This document shows, piece by piece, positions 7,982 to 8,903 of a DNA stretch of 8,903 nucleotides. A program made the position numbers and the translations under genes. The notes under the pieces were generated by a model. The model searched no databases. It was not told where the DNA came from and saw only the letters and a program-made list of their open reading frames with translations. The DNA comes from Bacteroidales bacterium (GTDB lineage Bacteria; Bacteroidota; Bacteroidia; Bacteroidales; 4484-276): contig JAGYLT010000082.1 of NCBI GenBank assembly GCA_018400545.1, positions 1 to 8,903 of the forward strand, in the 5' to 3' direction. Numbering within the stretch: the first letter of the stretch is position 1; every line of letters begins with the position of its first letter.

Positions 7982-8713
7982 TTAAATCTTTTCAACAATT
8001 AAAGTTACCTTTTTGCCAATAGTTAGTTTGGCATTTTCATCCACATAAAACAGTTCATCGTTAAATTTAGATTGGGCATTGAGCTCCATCATGGCAACCG
8101 GATCGTGATAGGTTGCAATCATGGTAACATCCGGATCCACCATCACGTGGCCGCTCATATGCGTTGCAGCCCCGCGAAAAAGCCAGGTGGAGGGTTTGAG
8201 TTTTTTTTGAACAGATTCATCATAAACAAAATGCTCAATCGGTTTCTTTACCATTTCGCCATTCAACTCGTAAGCCAGATATAATTTTACGGCATCACCC
8301 TCGGTTTCGATGCTGCTGAACTGGTCGGATTGGTCAATTTTGGAAGGATCATCAGGAACTTCATTCACCGGGTCGAGCCCAAGCAAAAGCAGTGCAGTTT
8401 GAAATTCAAGTGGTGATATGTTTGTAACGAGTAAACTTTCGTGTACCTTTCCTTCTTTTCTGCAAAGCACCACCTCAATCAGTCCTTTGTTCATATTAAT
8501 TTTGCAGGGTATTTCAATGGTTCCGTTTGCCGTATTGATCGACATTTCGTTTAGCATATATACATCTTCGCTGACTTTTTTTAGCATATCCTCCGGTTTT
8601 GCCTGTTGCCCATTTAAGAACTGAGGCGTAAGGGCAATCCAAAAAATCAGAAATAACAGACCTGCCAAAGGTTTTGACAGTGTCAAAAATCGGAACTGTT
8701 GAATTTTAAGCAT
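7982..8713 (-). CDS. Exported YdjY-domain protein
   Basis: This is a 243-residue protein if started at the ATG at 8713. A TTG 18 codons upstream (8767) is also in frame, but the extra residues would be encoded across an inverted repeat and would put a polar tail before the signal sequence, so I prefer the ATG. Residues 1-36 form a signal peptide with core PLAGLLFLIFWIALTP and probable cleavage near LNG|Q. The rest fits the YdjY family: GLIEVVLCRKEGKVHESLLVT (77-97, with the GKxHES motif), the helix FQTALLLLGLDP (104-115), STWLFRG (175-181), ATYHDPVAMMEL (200-211) and a closing GKKVTLIVEKI. The biochemical role of YdjY domains is not established; E. coli YdjY sits in a cluster with membrane and oxidoreductase genes. 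Here it is the first gene of the unit and only 12 nt separate it from the toroid gene, so the two are probably co-transcribed. Family assignment rests on motif recall, not a search. Confidence 0.85.
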   Translation of the reverse strand: MLKIQQFRFLTLSKPLAGLLFLIFWIALTPQFLNGQQAKPEDMLKKVSEDVYMLNEMSINTANGTIEIPCKINMNKGLIEVVLCRKEGKVHESLLVTNISPLEFQTALLLLGLDPVNEVPDDPSKIDQSDQFSSIETEGDAVKLYLAYELNGEMVKKPIEHFVYDESVQKKLKPSTWLFRGAATHMSGHVMVDPDVTMIATYHDPVAMMELNAQSKFNDELFYVDENAKLTIGKKVTLIVEKI

Positions 8714-8731
8714 GTGAATTTTGTTACCGTT

Positions 8732-8779
8732 TTTGATAAAATCGTACACAATATTAAGAAAAATCAAGATTTTATCAAA
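8732..8779. promoter_or_regulatory. Perfect 12-bp inverted repeat in the leader of the YdjY-toroid operon
   Basis: TTTGATAAAATC (8732-8743) and its exact reverse complement GATTTTATCAAA (8768-8779) flank a 24-nt spacer. The repeat ends 18 nt before the chosen ATG at 8713 and lies downstream of the candidate promoter. It could be an operator with half-sites 36 bp apart centre to centre, or an AU-rich hairpin in the mRNA leader. It is not followed by a U-tract, so it is not a typical terminator. Confidence 0.5.
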
Positions 8780-8833
8780 GCATACCTGAAAAGAATTTAT
8801 AAAATTTAGTGATTTTTATGATAAACTGAGAAA

Positions 8834-8863
8834 CAAAGATAGTTAACAATGCTCAAAATTAAA
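8834..8863 (-). promoter_or_regulatory. Candidate Bacteroidota-type promoter of the three-gene unit
   Basis: On the minus strand TATCTTTG (8841-8834) matches the Bacteroidota -7 consensus TAnnTTTG exactly. Upstream at the expected distance is only TTTA (8863-8860), a 3-of-4 match to the -33 TTTG, with an 18-nt spacer. Transcription would start near 8827 and leave a leader of about 115 nt containing the inverted repeat. The rest of 8714-8903 is AT-rich and shows no gene. Confidence 0.5.
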
Positions 8864-8903
8864 TACTTACATATGAAAAAGGTGTATATATTTTCATTAT
8901 AAA

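Noticed and set aside
8849..8902. Plus-strand 17-codon frame MLKIKYLHMKKVYIFSL, divergent from the operon
   Set aside because: It looks like the beginning of a signal peptide but stops at once with TAA at 8900. It overlaps the candidate promoter and is too short to call without evidence of translation.

Overview
The window most likely comes from the phylum Bacteroidota, probably an uncultured or environmental Bacteroidia-like genome. Three things point there: a C-terminal type IX secretion (T9SS) sorting domain, a large FtsX/MacB-like permease of the Bacteroidota type, and a promoter-like TATCTTTG element matching the phylum's TAnnTTTG -7 consensus. All convincing genes lie on the minus strand, so the genes read from right to left.

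Layout from right to left. 8714-8903 is an AT-rich upstream/leader region with a candidate promoter and a perfect 12-bp inverted repeat. 8713-7982 encodes an exported YdjY-domain protein. After 12 nt, 7969-6791 encodes an exported protein made almost entirely of prenyltransferase/squalene-cyclase-type (alpha/alpha toroid) repeats. After another 39 nt, which carry a textbook AGGAGG ribosome binding site, 6751-2444 encodes a 1435-residue secreted multidomain protein. It has a second toroid domain at its N-terminus, a BACON/Ig-like middle, a strikingly duplicated ~168-residue domain, tandem GW..ISSYI-type modules and a T9SS tail. A strong stem-loop terminator at 2382-2409 closes this three-gene unit. 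Beyond it, 2198-1 encodes most of an FtsX/MacB-like ABC permease whose C-terminus runs off the left edge of the window.

Inference about function. The three clustered genes look like one envelope/secretion module: YdjY protein, periplasmic toroid protein, then a large T9SS-exported toroid protein. The two toroid domains look paralogous but lack the catalytic motifs of triterpene cyclases, so I read them as binding or uncharacterised enzymatic scaffolds rather than hopanoid synthesis. No substrate can be named from the sequence. The permease is separated by the terminator and probably belongs to another transcription unit. No RNA genes, insertion sequences or CRISPR arrays were seen.
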